From contig JBHOQS010000023.1 of NCBI GenBank assembly GCA_042408875.1, positions 186,001 to 250,000 on the forward strand: a DNA stretch of 64,000 bases, read 5' to 3'. Below are positions 44,778-54,929 of the stretch, one piece after another; the first letter of the stretch is position 1; every line of letters begins with the position of its first letter. A program made the translations under genes and the position numbers. Below the pieces are notes generated by a model, which saw only the letters and a list, made by a program, of their open reading frames with translations, was not told the origin of the DNA and ran no database searches. The stretch is from JBHOQS01 sp042408875. GTDB lineage: Bacteria > Chloroflexota > UBA11872 > JBHOQS01.

Positions 44778-45183
44778 CTGCAGCGGCCACACCTAGCCCT
44801 TCCCAGGTCACTGGCGTGCGCCTCAGCGCGATTGAACCAGCACACGACCGCTCCACCCCTTCGCCACCGTAACTCCGCGGCTATCACGCTGACATTGCTC
44901 CTAGCCATTCAGGGTTTCCTTAGGCAATCTTTACCTCCTCTTAGCAATTTCTTTCCTACATTTCACTGCTCCTTCACGTAGAGAGGCTACGCTTTAGTAG
45001 TACTGCATCGCAGAAGCAGAGTGCACTTGCTGTTGAGCCCTTTTTGAAAAAAGAACACTGCTCTAGCTGCCAAGGCAGAGGCCCGTCGGTTTGCCGCATC
45101 AATTCTGGCAAGGAGGTGGGCACGAACGGCAGCGACAGCGCCGAGTAGTCCTAGTTGCTTCGTTCGCAGAAATCCGAGCATCC
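44778..45183. other. Intergenic region with orphan Shine-Dalgarno sequence
   Basis: No gene is seen in these ~400 bases. 44925-44960 is relatively A+T-rich. AAGGAGGTG at 45110-45118 is a perfect ribosome-binding sequence but has no start codon at a usable distance, and the galactosidase ATG is 66 bases further on. No confident promoter. Confidence 0.5.
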
Positions 45184-47724
45184 ATGCAGTTGCGTCACGC
45201 ACGTAGGCGTTTCATCCAGCGTATTCCTTTGCTGTCCGCAGCAACAGTAGCCGCATGGAACCTCCGCCCGGGCGCGGCAGCGGCGGTTGATGTCCCGGAG
45301 CAGACGCAGAGCGGCCAAGCTGAGAGCGTGCAGACGCTCGCCGGCGCTGGCTCCGCCTATATCCGCTACGAGCCGGACCTGCGGCGGTGGAGTATCGGTA
45401 ACGCGCTGATCGAACAGCAGACAGCCCTCACCGAGCGTGGTTACCTCCTCTACTCTTTCACCGATCGTGCCGGCGGGCGCACCTGGATCAGGGGCCAGAC
45501 CGGCAATGAGAGCGATGAGCTGGCGGTAGACTACGGCGCCGGCCTTGTCACTGGCGCCCGCGTGCGCGCGACTACGGAGCCTGCGGCGCCAGCTGGCTCT
45601 CTCCGCCTGGCACGCGTTGAGGCCGGCTCGCCGGCGCCCGATGCGGTTGAGCTGGTGCTCTGGTTCGCCGATGATGCGCTGTCCGTCGAGATCGGCCGCC
45701 ACTACCTGCTTTACGATGGCGAGCCGGCAATCGAGCAGTGGACCGAGCTGGTAAACCACCATACCACTTCGCCGGTACGTGTCACCCGTCTGGAGAGCGT
45801 GACGCTCACCCTGCCGCAGACGGCTGGCACCTGGGACGTCTTGACCGTGCAGTACGACGGCACGATGTCACAGGTACGCTTGGCCGGGAGCGCACAGGCG
45901 CGGGTCGAGGCGCCTCCCAGCGGTGGCCCGGAGCAAATGCTGCCGCTGCTGATCCTGCGGAGCGCTGCTGGCGGCGGTGGCCTGGCCATCGGTATGGAGT
46001 GGTCCAGCGACTACCGGCTCGTTGCCGCCGCCGCACCCGGGGGCGTCGCTGTGTGGGGCGGCCTGCGCTGGGATGACGACGGCGGAGTGGTCGTGCCGCC
46101 AGGCCAGCAGGTAACGGCCCCCCGTGTCTTCGTGCTGTGCTACCGCGGCGACTTCACTGACGCCTCTGCAGAGGTGCGTCGGTTCGCCGCAAGCCGGATC
46201 GCTCCTGCGAGCGCGCGGAGCGCCCGGTTCCCGTATGTGACGTGGAATAGCTGGTTTGCCTACGGGCGCAATCCCACCGCGGTGGAGATGGCGCAGGAGC
46301 TTGAGGCCGCGGCCCGCCTGGGTGTCGAGGTCTTCTACATCGATTATGGCTGGTTCCGCCTGAGCGGAGACTGGCAGCCTGATCCAGAGAAATTCCCGGG
46401 CGATGCGCTCCTGCGGCTGTCGCGCCGTGCTCGGGAGCTCGGGCTCAAGTTCGGGCTGTGGCTGGACTTCGGCGAAGCGCACGCCAACTCGCTCTTGCTG
46501 CGTGAGCATCCGGAGTTCCTGGCCCACCAGCCAGGCGAGCCGCTGCGCGGGATCGACGGCCAGCTTCCGCTGTGCCTGCATGCTGCGAAGGAGTGGCTCA
46601 AAGCCGAGCTAGTGCGGATCGTGCGCGACTATGAGGTTGACTGGCTCAAGTTCGACCAACCGCTCATTGTGCCGTGCACGAACCCCACACACGGACACGA
46701 TACCAGCGTCTCCGGCAGCCTCTACGCGAACACGCAGGCCCTGTACAACATTCTGGCGCACCTGCGCGCGACGTATCCTGGTCTGGTGATCGAGAACTGC
46801 TTTAACGGCCCCGGGTATCTCGATTACGGAGTGATGCGCTACACCGATACAGCATGGCTGACCGATGAAGCCGGCAACCGCTACATTCACATGGCCGATC
46901 TCCAGCGGCGCTTCAGCGCCGCGCTAGTCGGCTTCCCGCCGTTCTATCTCACCCAGTGGCTGGCCATCCCGCTTACAGATTCGCCGTACATCACCGGCTA
47001 CAACGCGGCCAGCACCATGTGCGGGGCCTGGGGACTGTCCTTGCGGCTGGCCGGGCTCTCCGCCGAGCAGGCCAGCACTGTGCGCGACCTGATCGCCCTC
47101 TACAAGCGCCTGCGCTCGCTCATCCGCCGTGGCACCGTCAATGTGCTGCGGCAGCCCGACCGGATGGATGGCTGGTGGGTGCTGGAGTATCGTGCCGCTA
47201 GCGGCCACCATGGAGCGCTCCTGGCCGTGCGACACGCCGGCGGCAACGGCGCCCCGGACGAGCCGAAAGAGACAGTGATCCTCCCCCTCGATGGGCTGGC
47301 TCCAGCGCAGGTGTATGCTATACGTGCAGAAAATAGCACGCTGGTCGGCCGCTTCACCGGTGCGCAGCTCCAGAACGGCGCGCTGCAGCTCGCTCTGCCC
47401 GGCCGGGGCTACGCCGTACTCTTCTACGAGGCAGAGCCTGCCCCGCTAGCACTACCGCCGGCTCCCCAGCGCGTGCGCGTTCTACCGCTTCCCGGCGGCC
47501 AGATCCAGCTTGAATGGGATGCGGTGGATGGTGTCATAGCGTACAACATCTACGGCGGCCCTGGCCCCACTGTGCCGCTCACGCCAGCCAACCTGATGGT
47601 TGTCACCGAGCAGCCACGGGTTGCCCTGCCTCGCGACGCTGGCAGCCTAGGTACTACCTTCGTTGTCACGGCAGAGCTTCCCGACGGGCAGGAGAGCCAG
47701 CCGGTGGTAGTGCGTAGTACATAG
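45184..47724 (+). CDS. Secreted GH36-type alpha-galactosidase
   Basis: 846 residues. The N-terminus RHARRRFIQRIPLLSAATVAAW is a Tat-like signal, so it is exported. The large beta-sandwich domain (residues ~40-380) precedes a TIM barrel with VTWNSWFAYGRNPT, FYIDYGWFRLSGDWQPD, LGLKFGLWLDFGEA, the nucleophile Asp in VDWLKFDQP and the acid/base Asp in YTDTAWLTDEAG. The C-terminal ~90 residues (VRVLPLPGGQIQLEWDAVDGVIAYNIYGG) look like a fibronectin type III-like domain. It releases alpha-linked galactose. ATG 45184 has a weak ribosome site; a perfect one lies 66 bases upstream without a start codon. Confidence 0.85.
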   Translation: MQLRHARRRFIQRIPLLSAATVAAWNLRPGAAAAVDVPEQTQSGQAESVQTLAGAGSAYIRYEPDLRRWSIGNALIEQQTALTERGYLLYSFTDRAGGRTWIRGQTGNESDELAVDYGAGLVTGARVRATTEPAAPAGSLRLARVEAGSPAPDAVELVLWFADDALSVEIGRHYLLYDGEPAIEQWTELVNHHTTSPVRVTRLESVTLTLPQTAGTWDVLTVQYDGTMSQVRLAGSAQARVEAPPSGGPEQMLPLLILRSAAGGGGLAIGMEWSSDYRLVAAAAPGGVAVWGGLRWDDDGGVVVPPGQQVTAPRVFVLCYRGDFTDASAEVRRFAASRIAPASARSARFPYVTWNSWFAYGRNPTAVEMAQELEAAARLGVEVFYIDYGWFRLSGDWQPDPEKFPGDALLRLSRRARELGLKFGLWLDFGEAHANSLLLREHPEFLAHQPGEPLRGIDGQLPLCLHAAKEWLKAELVRIVRDYEVDWLKFDQPLIVPCTNPTHGHDTSVSGSLYANTQALYNILAHLRATYPGLVIENCFNGPGYLDYGVMRYTDTAWLTDEAGNRYIHMADLQRRFSAALVGFPPFYLTQWLAIPLTDSPYITGYNAASTMCGAWGLSLRLAGLSAEQASTVRDLIALYKRLRSLIRRGTVNVLRQPDRMDGWWVLEYRAASGHHGALLAVRHAGGNGAPDEPKETVILPLDGLAPAQVYAIRAENSTLVGRFTGAQLQNGALQLALPGRGYAVLFYEAEPAPLALPPAPQRVRVLPLPGGQIQLEWDAVDGVIAYNIYGGPGPTVPLTPANLMVVTEQPRVALPRDAGSLGTTFVVTAELPDGQESQPVVVRST

Positions 47725-48028
47725 GCACCTCCTCACGCCACCCGACAAGGAACACCCTCACAGGAATAAGAGGGCCAGGCGACACCAGCAGGATACATCG
47801 CCGCGCCACCGGGATAGACCGGCTACCCCCAAAAGCCCCGCGTGCTGTTGGGCACCTCCTGGGCTGTCGAACGTCACACAGCCCGGGGCAAGCCTGGCCC
47901 TCCCGATGGGTAGCGTGCTATACTATGGAAGCTCTGTACAAGAGTGTTCCAGACTTCTTTGCCAAGTTGTTCTATATCAGAACACCGGGCTGGCGTATCC
48001 AGCACCGGGTTCCTGACGGAGGGTGCAA
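47725..48028. promoter_or_regulatory. topA upstream region with extended -10 promoter
   Basis: No gene. TGCTATACT at 47916-47924 is an extended -10 element matching those of mreB and the SAM operon; the -35 is poor. It would give a leader of about 95 bases. Confidence 0.5.
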
Positions 48029-50236
<2,208 letters not shown>

Positions 50237-50587
50237 TGCCGCGCTATCGCCCTGGGCACATGCCCAGGGCGGGCCAGCACCGGAGGGCTATGTGGGCCAG
50301 CGAATCTGGCCCTGCCGCGGTACAATACTGACACGGACGTTCTTGTAAGCAGCCGCACAAGGGAGGGGCGCGCCGGGCACTGGACAGGCACGTTTCTAGC
50401 ACTGAGTACCGGTGCCTCCCATGCCCTAGCATCGACGGTTCTGACGATAACGCGAGAACTCCCGAGGAATGTAACGACCAGCCGACCAGAACGAAGAGAG
50501 AAGGCGCTGCTCCACGTGGCCGGTGTACATCCTGCCCACGACCTCACCGCCAGGTCCCTCACGGTGAAAGCCCCCGGCGGGCTCCCC
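50237..50587. other. topA-hslV intergenic region
   Basis: A perfect hairpin at 50248-50271 (CGCCCTGGGC and its complement around ACAT), without a T run, probably marks the topA end. TACAAT at 50321-50326 may be the hslVU -10 element, with no clear -35. No gene seen. Confidence 0.5.
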
Positions 50588-51151
50588 GTGCATGCGACGA
50601 CCATCGTTGCTGTGCGCCATCGCGGGGTGGTGGCCATGGCCGGCGATGGCCAGGTCACGACGGGCGACATGGTCCTGAAGCATGGGGCCCGCAAGATCCA
50701 CCGCCTGTATCGCGGTCGTGTCCTCGCCGGGTTCGCTGGGGCGGTCGCTGATGCGCTGGCCCTGTTCGACCGGTTCGAGGGGTACCTGGACCGCTACGGC
50801 GGGGCCTTGAGTCGTGCGGCAGTCGAACTCACCAAGGAGTGGCGCAGCGACCGCTACCTGCGCCGGCTTGAGGCGGCGCTGGTTGTGGCAGATGCCGAGC
50901 AGATCCTGCTGCTCTCCGGGGACGGCCACGTCATTGAACCGGATGAGCCGGTGCTGGCCATTGGCTCAGGCAGTGGCTACGCGCTCGCCGCTGCGCGAGC
51001 GCTGCTGGCCCACTCGGACCTCAGCGCCCCGCAGATCGCACGGCGCGCCTTGGAGATCGCCGCTGATCTGTGTATCTACACCAATTCCCATATCACCGTT
51101 GAGGTGCTCGACTCACCTCAGCCCGGCACACACGGTGATGCCGGAGGCTAG
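50588..51151 (+). CDS. hslV: HslV (ClpQ/CodW-type) peptidase subunit
   Basis: 187 residues. Proteasome-like threonine peptidase. The segment HATTIVAVRHRGVVAMAGDGQVT contains the catalytic Thr region, and KHGARKIHRLYRGRVLAGFAGAVADAL, KEWRSDRYLRRLEA and IGSGSGYALAAARALL are family-typical. As in Bacillus CodW and Thermotoga HslV, residues lie between Met and the Thr, so processing is required. The start is GTG 50588; GTG 50564 is possible. HslU is 6 bases downstream. Confidence 0.94.
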   Translation: MHATTIVAVRHRGVVAMAGDGQVTTGDMVLKHGARKIHRLYRGRVLAGFAGAVADALALFDRFEGYLDRYGGALSRAAVELTKEWRSDRYLRRLEAALVVADAEQILLLSGDGHVIEPDEPVLAIGSGSGYALAAARALLAHSDLSAPQIARRALEIAADLCIYTNSHITVEVLDSPQPGTHGDAGG

Positions 51152-51157
51152 CACATC

Positions 51158-52579
51158 ATGACCAACCTGACGCCCAAGGACATCGTACGGGAGCTGGACC
51201 GGTTTGTGGTCGGCCAGGAAGCGGCCAAGCGCGCCCTCGCCGTCGCGCTGCGCAACCGCTACCGCCGCCGCCAGCTTCCGCCTGAGGTAGCCGAGAACAT
51301 CGCGCCGAAGAACATCATGCTCATCGGCCCGACCGGTGTCGGCAAGACGGAGCTGGCCCGCCGTCTGGCAAAGCTGGCTGACGCGCCCTTTGTCAAGGTC
51401 GAGGCCACGAAGTTCACCGAGGTCGGCTACGTCGGCCGCGACGTTGAGTCGATCATTCGCGACCTAGTGGACACCAGTGTCGCCATGATCCACGAACAGC
51501 GTATGGCCGAGGTGCAGGAGCAGGCCGACGGCCTGGCCACCGAGCGGATCCTGAATTACCTGGTGGCCGAGCGCGAGGCGAGCTTGCAGCGCGGTGCGCC
51601 GGCGGAGCCGGAGAGCCGCGCAGGGACGGCGGTTGCCGCGGCGGTGGGCGAAGGTGGCCGCAAGGTGCGGCGGGCCCGCCGCCGTGCGGTGTCACGCCAG
51701 GAGCGGGAGCGGCTAGCGGAGAAGCTGCGCCGCAATGAGCTCGAAGATTACATGATCGAGATCGAGGTCGAGAGCGACGACGCCGGCTCGATGCTCGAGT
51801 TCGTCGCCAGCATGTCGCCTGAGGAGGCCGGCGAGAACTTCCAGGAGCTCCTCTCGAGCGTGGGCCGGCCTTCGCGGCGCCGCCGCCAGGTGTCGGTGCG
51901 CGAGGCGCGACGGATCCTGGCGCAGGAGGAGGCGAACAAGCTCATCGACTGGGACGAGCTCATGGAAACGGCCGTGCGGCGGGTGGAAGAGGATGGCGTG
52001 GTGTTCCTGGATGAGATCGACAAGCTCGCCAGCACCGGGCCGGAGATCGGTGGCCCAGATATCTCGGGCGCAGGCGTGCAGCGCGATCTGCTGCCCATTG
52101 TGGACGGCTCGGTCGTGCAGACCCGCTACGGCCCGGTGAAGACCGACCACATTCTCTTCATTGCTGCCGGAGCGTTCCACCAGCATAAGCCATCCGACCT
52201 GATCCCGGAGCTTCAGGGGCGCTTTCCGCTGCGCGTGGAGCTCAGTGCGCTCACGGAAGAGGACTTCGTGCGTATCCTGACCGAGCCGGAGAACGCTCTC
52301 ACCAAGCAGTACCAGGCGCTGCTGAGCACGGAGGGTCTCCAGCTCGAGTTCACGCCAGATGGCATTCGCGCGCTCGCCGCGGCAGCCTACCGGATGAACG
52401 TCAGCATCCAGGACATCGGCGCGAGGCGGCTGGCGACGGTGGTAGAGAAGGTTCTCGAAGACCTTTCCTTTGAGGCTAGCGAGCGCCGCGGTGAGACGGT
52501 CGTCATCGACGCAGAGTACGTGCGGGCCAAGCTCGGCGACCTGCTCACCAACGTGGATCTGAGCCGCTATATCTTGTGA
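51158..52579 (+). CDS. hslU: HslU (ClpY) unfoldase ATPase
   Basis: 473 residues. The AAA+ domain has Walker A LIGPTGVGKTELARRLAK, the substrate loop FTEVGYVGRDVESIIRDLV, Walker B VVFLDEIDKLAS and sensor 2 DIGARRLATVVE. The I domain between (residues ~110-260) has a Arg/Glu-rich insert. The C-terminal VDLSRYIL is the tail that docks into HslV. Together they form an ATP-dependent protease. Confidence 0.96.
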   Translation: MTNLTPKDIVRELDRFVVGQEAAKRALAVALRNRYRRRQLPPEVAENIAPKNIMLIGPTGVGKTELARRLAKLADAPFVKVEATKFTEVGYVGRDVESIIRDLVDTSVAMIHEQRMAEVQEQADGLATERILNYLVAEREASLQRGAPAEPESRAGTAVAAAVGEGGRKVRRARRRAVSRQERERLAEKLRRNELEDYMIEIEVESDDAGSMLEFVASMSPEEAGENFQELLSSVGRPSRRRRQVSVREARRILAQEEANKLIDWDELMETAVRRVEEDGVVFLDEIDKLASTGPEIGGPDISGAGVQRDLLPIVDGSVVQTRYGPVKTDHILFIAAGAFHQHKPSDLIPELQGRFPLRVELSALTEEDFVRILTEPENALTKQYQALLSTEGLQLEFTPDGIRALAAAAYRMNVSIQDIGARRLATVVEKVLEDLSFEASERRGETVVIDAEYVRAKLGDLLTNVDLSRYIL

Positions 52580-52601
52580 GTTTGGAAATCACTCTTGCGA
52601 T

Positions 52602-52643
52602 AGACAGGACGTGGGTGACCACCCACGTCCTGTCTGTGTTTGG
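52602..52643. terminator. hslVU terminator-like hairpin
   Basis: AGACAGGACGTGGGT, loop GACC, and exact complement. It is followed by GTGTTTGG rather than a T run. GTTTGGAAA occurs directly on both sides of the hairpin, at 52580 and 52638. Confidence 0.75.
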
Positions 52644-52689
52644 AAACTAGCGATGCTCTTTTTAGGAGAGGATTTATATTAATCACATT

Positions 52690-53652
52690 TTAAGGATGCG
52701 TATTTTCGAGAGAGTAGAATGTTACTCTTACGTGGTCTGACTGGTCGGTGGTCGTATCGGTGTTGTTCTGGTTATATGCTCCAGCTTTGAAGTAGAGATA
52801 TCTATCGTTATACTCATGGGGAATAGTAAAAGAAGTTGTTGCTATTTTCCCGTCTTCTGTGCTAATTGTGACACTCAGTTGCAGGCCAATAAGTCGAATT
52901 TCATAGCTCCATACTTGTCCCAGGAAAATTCCCTTTGCCGGGTTTAAGGCACGCGGACCGCCGATTATACTGACCCAGGTAGTTTTATTACTCAGATCCT
53001 CGGTGCCAGCATAGATAGCACCTCTTTCATCAGAAGGGCGTTTGTGGTAGTACAAACGGAGGGGCTCCGTCTCCGGGCCATGGATCTGGCCAACTATGAC
53101 GCGGCCGACCTTGGCACTGTCGCCACTCACAGAGACACGATCAATACGCAGCACCGCCCGTAAGGTTCCGTCCACCCCACCAGCCTGAGACTTGATAGCC
53201 TCAGAGGAGGTTGATGTCACCCAGTTGTTGCGCAGCGAGGCTGTTCCTGCCTGGGGATTCAGCATTTCACGGAGCTCGCAGCGAGTGTACTGGCTGTTCT
53301 TCGTGGTCTTGCCGAGGTTTGGCGCGACGAAGACCATACCACCGGTCTCCGGATCAGTGTAGAACCACTGTGGATGGCTGTACCCGCTGCTCAGTGCTGG
53401 TGGCTGTATCTCTTGGACATCTGGGAGAGTAAGCTTCCACTTTGACAGGTTGAAATTAGCTCCTGGTGGCTTGTGAGGATTGAGCTCCCTGGATGGCTGC
53501 GCTGCTGTGCCAACTGTGGAAACATTGGCCTGCGTCTCTCCGCTCCGTGTAGCTCCTGGGTTGTGGACTCGAGTTTGCCCGACACATCCTGTTAATGTTA
53601 ATCCGGTCGTCGTGTAAAGAAGGGAAAACATGATTCTTTTAGACAACTTCAT
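52690..53652 (-). CDS. Alginate lyase (PL7-like) lipoprotein, A+T-richer than neighbours
   Basis: 320 residues. The lipoprotein signal is KRIMFSLLYTTTGLTLTGC. The PL7 beta-jellyroll marks are NFNLSKWKLTLP, RCELREM (usually S/T-E-L-R), VGRVIVGQIHG (catalytic Gln/His) and LYFKAGAYNQ (catalytic Tyr strand). It cleaves alginate or a related polyuronate outside the cell. Base use differs from its neighbours: 52741-52800 is 28/60 G+C against roughly two-thirds for hslU. That suggests recent acquisition. ATG 53652 has GGAG 10 bases upstream; a frame to 53715 is open but unlikely. Confidence 0.85.
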   Translation of the reverse strand: MKLSKRIMFSLLYTTTGLTLTGCVGQTRVHNPGATRSGETQANVSTVGTAAQPSRELNPHKPPGANFNLSKWKLTLPDVQEIQPPALSSGYSHPQWFYTDPETGGMVFVAPNLGKTTKNSQYTRCELREMLNPQAGTASLRNNWVTSTSSEAIKSQAGGVDGTLRAVLRIDRVSVSGDSAKVGRVIVGQIHGPETEPLRLYYHKRPSDERGAIYAGTEDLSNKTTWVSIIGGPRALNPAKGIFLGQVWSYEIRLIGLQLSVTISTEDGKIATTSFTIPHEYNDRYLYFKAGAYNQNNTDTTTDQSDHVRVTFYSLENTHP

Positions 53653-53938
53653 TTTTTTAACGCTCCAGATCTGGTAAGAAAATACCTTTGGCAAAATACA
53701 TCTAAAACATATCAAAGAACGCTTTCCGCGACAAGAGGTCCGGACGCCTCATGGCGCTTCCCGCGATCACACCGTCTGTTCAAGCGGCACCTGCGCTCTA
53801 CAGCGGCAGCGCAGGTGCCCTTGAGCCTGGCATACCATGGGAGACCCCGGCCACGCCTATCCGCTTGGCGGAGCTCCGCCGAACGTGCATAATAGGCCTA
53901 TACGTTGTGAAGCACGTCCTTCTGCTAGAGGTCCTCGC
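53653..53938. other. Region between PL7 gene and exported-protein gene, with strong hairpin
   Basis: A perfect 12-base stem, GGCACCTGCGCT with its complement at 53786-53819, lies between the two divergent genes and has no T run. No gene seen. Confidence 0.5.
53865..53893 (+). promoter_or_regulatory. Promoter of exported protein gene
   Basis: TTGGCG, 17 bases, CATAAT. The transcript would start about 40 bases before ATG 53939. Confidence 0.5.
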
Positions 53939-54847
53939 ATGATCCGACGAGTTCTCCGGGTGGTATTTCGGGTAGTGCCGCTGGCTCGGTCGGCACGACT
54001 GCCGGCGCTCCTTGCTGCTCTTGCCGTAGCCGCGCTTACACTCACGGGAGCTGCCCCCCAGCAGGAGGTGCCCGAGGGGGACGTGCTGCATGCGCCGGGG
54101 CGCGAGGAACTGTGGCTAGTGGAAGGGGGCATGCGGCGCTGGATACCTGACCTCGATACGTTTCGCCTCCGTGGCCTGTCATGGGACCGCGTGCGTGATG
54201 TCCCGCTGGATCGCCTGCGCGCTGTGCCGGCCGGCCGCCCCGTCGGCTTCGTACGTATCGTTCGTGATACCGCTACCGGAGCGATCTATCTGGTGAGCGC
54301 CGGGCAGAAGAGCTGGGTGCCCGACCCTGAGACCTTTGCCTTCCTAGGCCTGCCCTGGGATGAGGTTGAGAACACCGATAGCTTGATCGTGAACACATAT
54401 ACCGACGGCCCACCGCTGCGCAGCATCGTGACCGGCGCGCTGGCCACGCCGACGCCACGTGCTACCCCCACCCCAGTCGTCCTTGCCACCGCTACACCAA
54501 CCGGGACTCCCAGGCCCACGGACGTGGACTACGTTTTGTATCCCGGACAGCGGGTCTGCGACCAGATCACACTCGTGGGGGCTGACTGGACTGCCCAACA
54601 TCGCTACGAGTTCGAGGGCGAGCGGGTCCATCCCTACCTTGCGGTTGACAGCGAGCAGCCCTACAACGGGAATCCCTGGGTGATCCTGCCGATCTGTGTA
54701 CGGGCGCAGGCCTGGGCTTCCCCGGGCATCTACAGCTTCGGGTTTAAGGTCGGCATCTACCGCGGCGATCAAGACCCTGAGGAAGGTCCCAAAGGGCCCT
54801 ACTACGTGCGAAGCTTCTTCAAGACCGTCCGAGTCTACCGGCCATAA
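53939..54847 (+). CDS. Exported protein with two WxPDxxTF repeats and Pro/Thr linker
   Basis: 302 residues. A signal peptide (LPALLAALAVAALTLTGAA) is followed by two copies of a ~45-residue repeat: ELWLVEGGMRRWIPDLDTFRL with LSWDRVRDV, and IYLVSAGQKSWVPDPETFAFL with LPWDEVENT. A Thr/Pro-rich linker (TPTPRATPTPVV) then leads to a beta-rich domain with two cysteines (VCDQITLVGADW, LPICVRAQAW). Function unknown; the architecture suggests surface or matrix binding. Confidence 0.7.
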   Translation: MIRRVLRVVFRVVPLARSARLPALLAALAVAALTLTGAAPQQEVPEGDVLHAPGREELWLVEGGMRRWIPDLDTFRLRGLSWDRVRDVPLDRLRAVPAGRPVGFVRIVRDTATGAIYLVSAGQKSWVPDPETFAFLGLPWDEVENTDSLIVNTYTDGPPLRSIVTGALATPTPRATPTPVVLATATPTGTPRPTDVDYVLYPGQRVCDQITLVGADWTAQHRYEFEGERVHPYLAVDSEQPYNGNPWVILPICVRAQAWASPGIYSFGFKVGIYRGDQDPEEGPKGPYYVRSFFKTVRVYRP

Positions 54848-54863
54848 GCCCGCCCGGGGGCGG

Positions 54864-54904
54864 GGCGTGTGGGGGGCTGCCGGGCTGCTCTTCTCCCACA
54901 CGCC
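54864..54904. terminator. Bidirectional terminator-like hairpin
   Basis: GGCGTGTGGG pairs with CCCACACGCC between two convergent exported-protein genes. No T run. Confidence 0.5.
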
Positions 54905-54929
54905 TTGTCGCCGGGGAGCGCCTGCTGCC

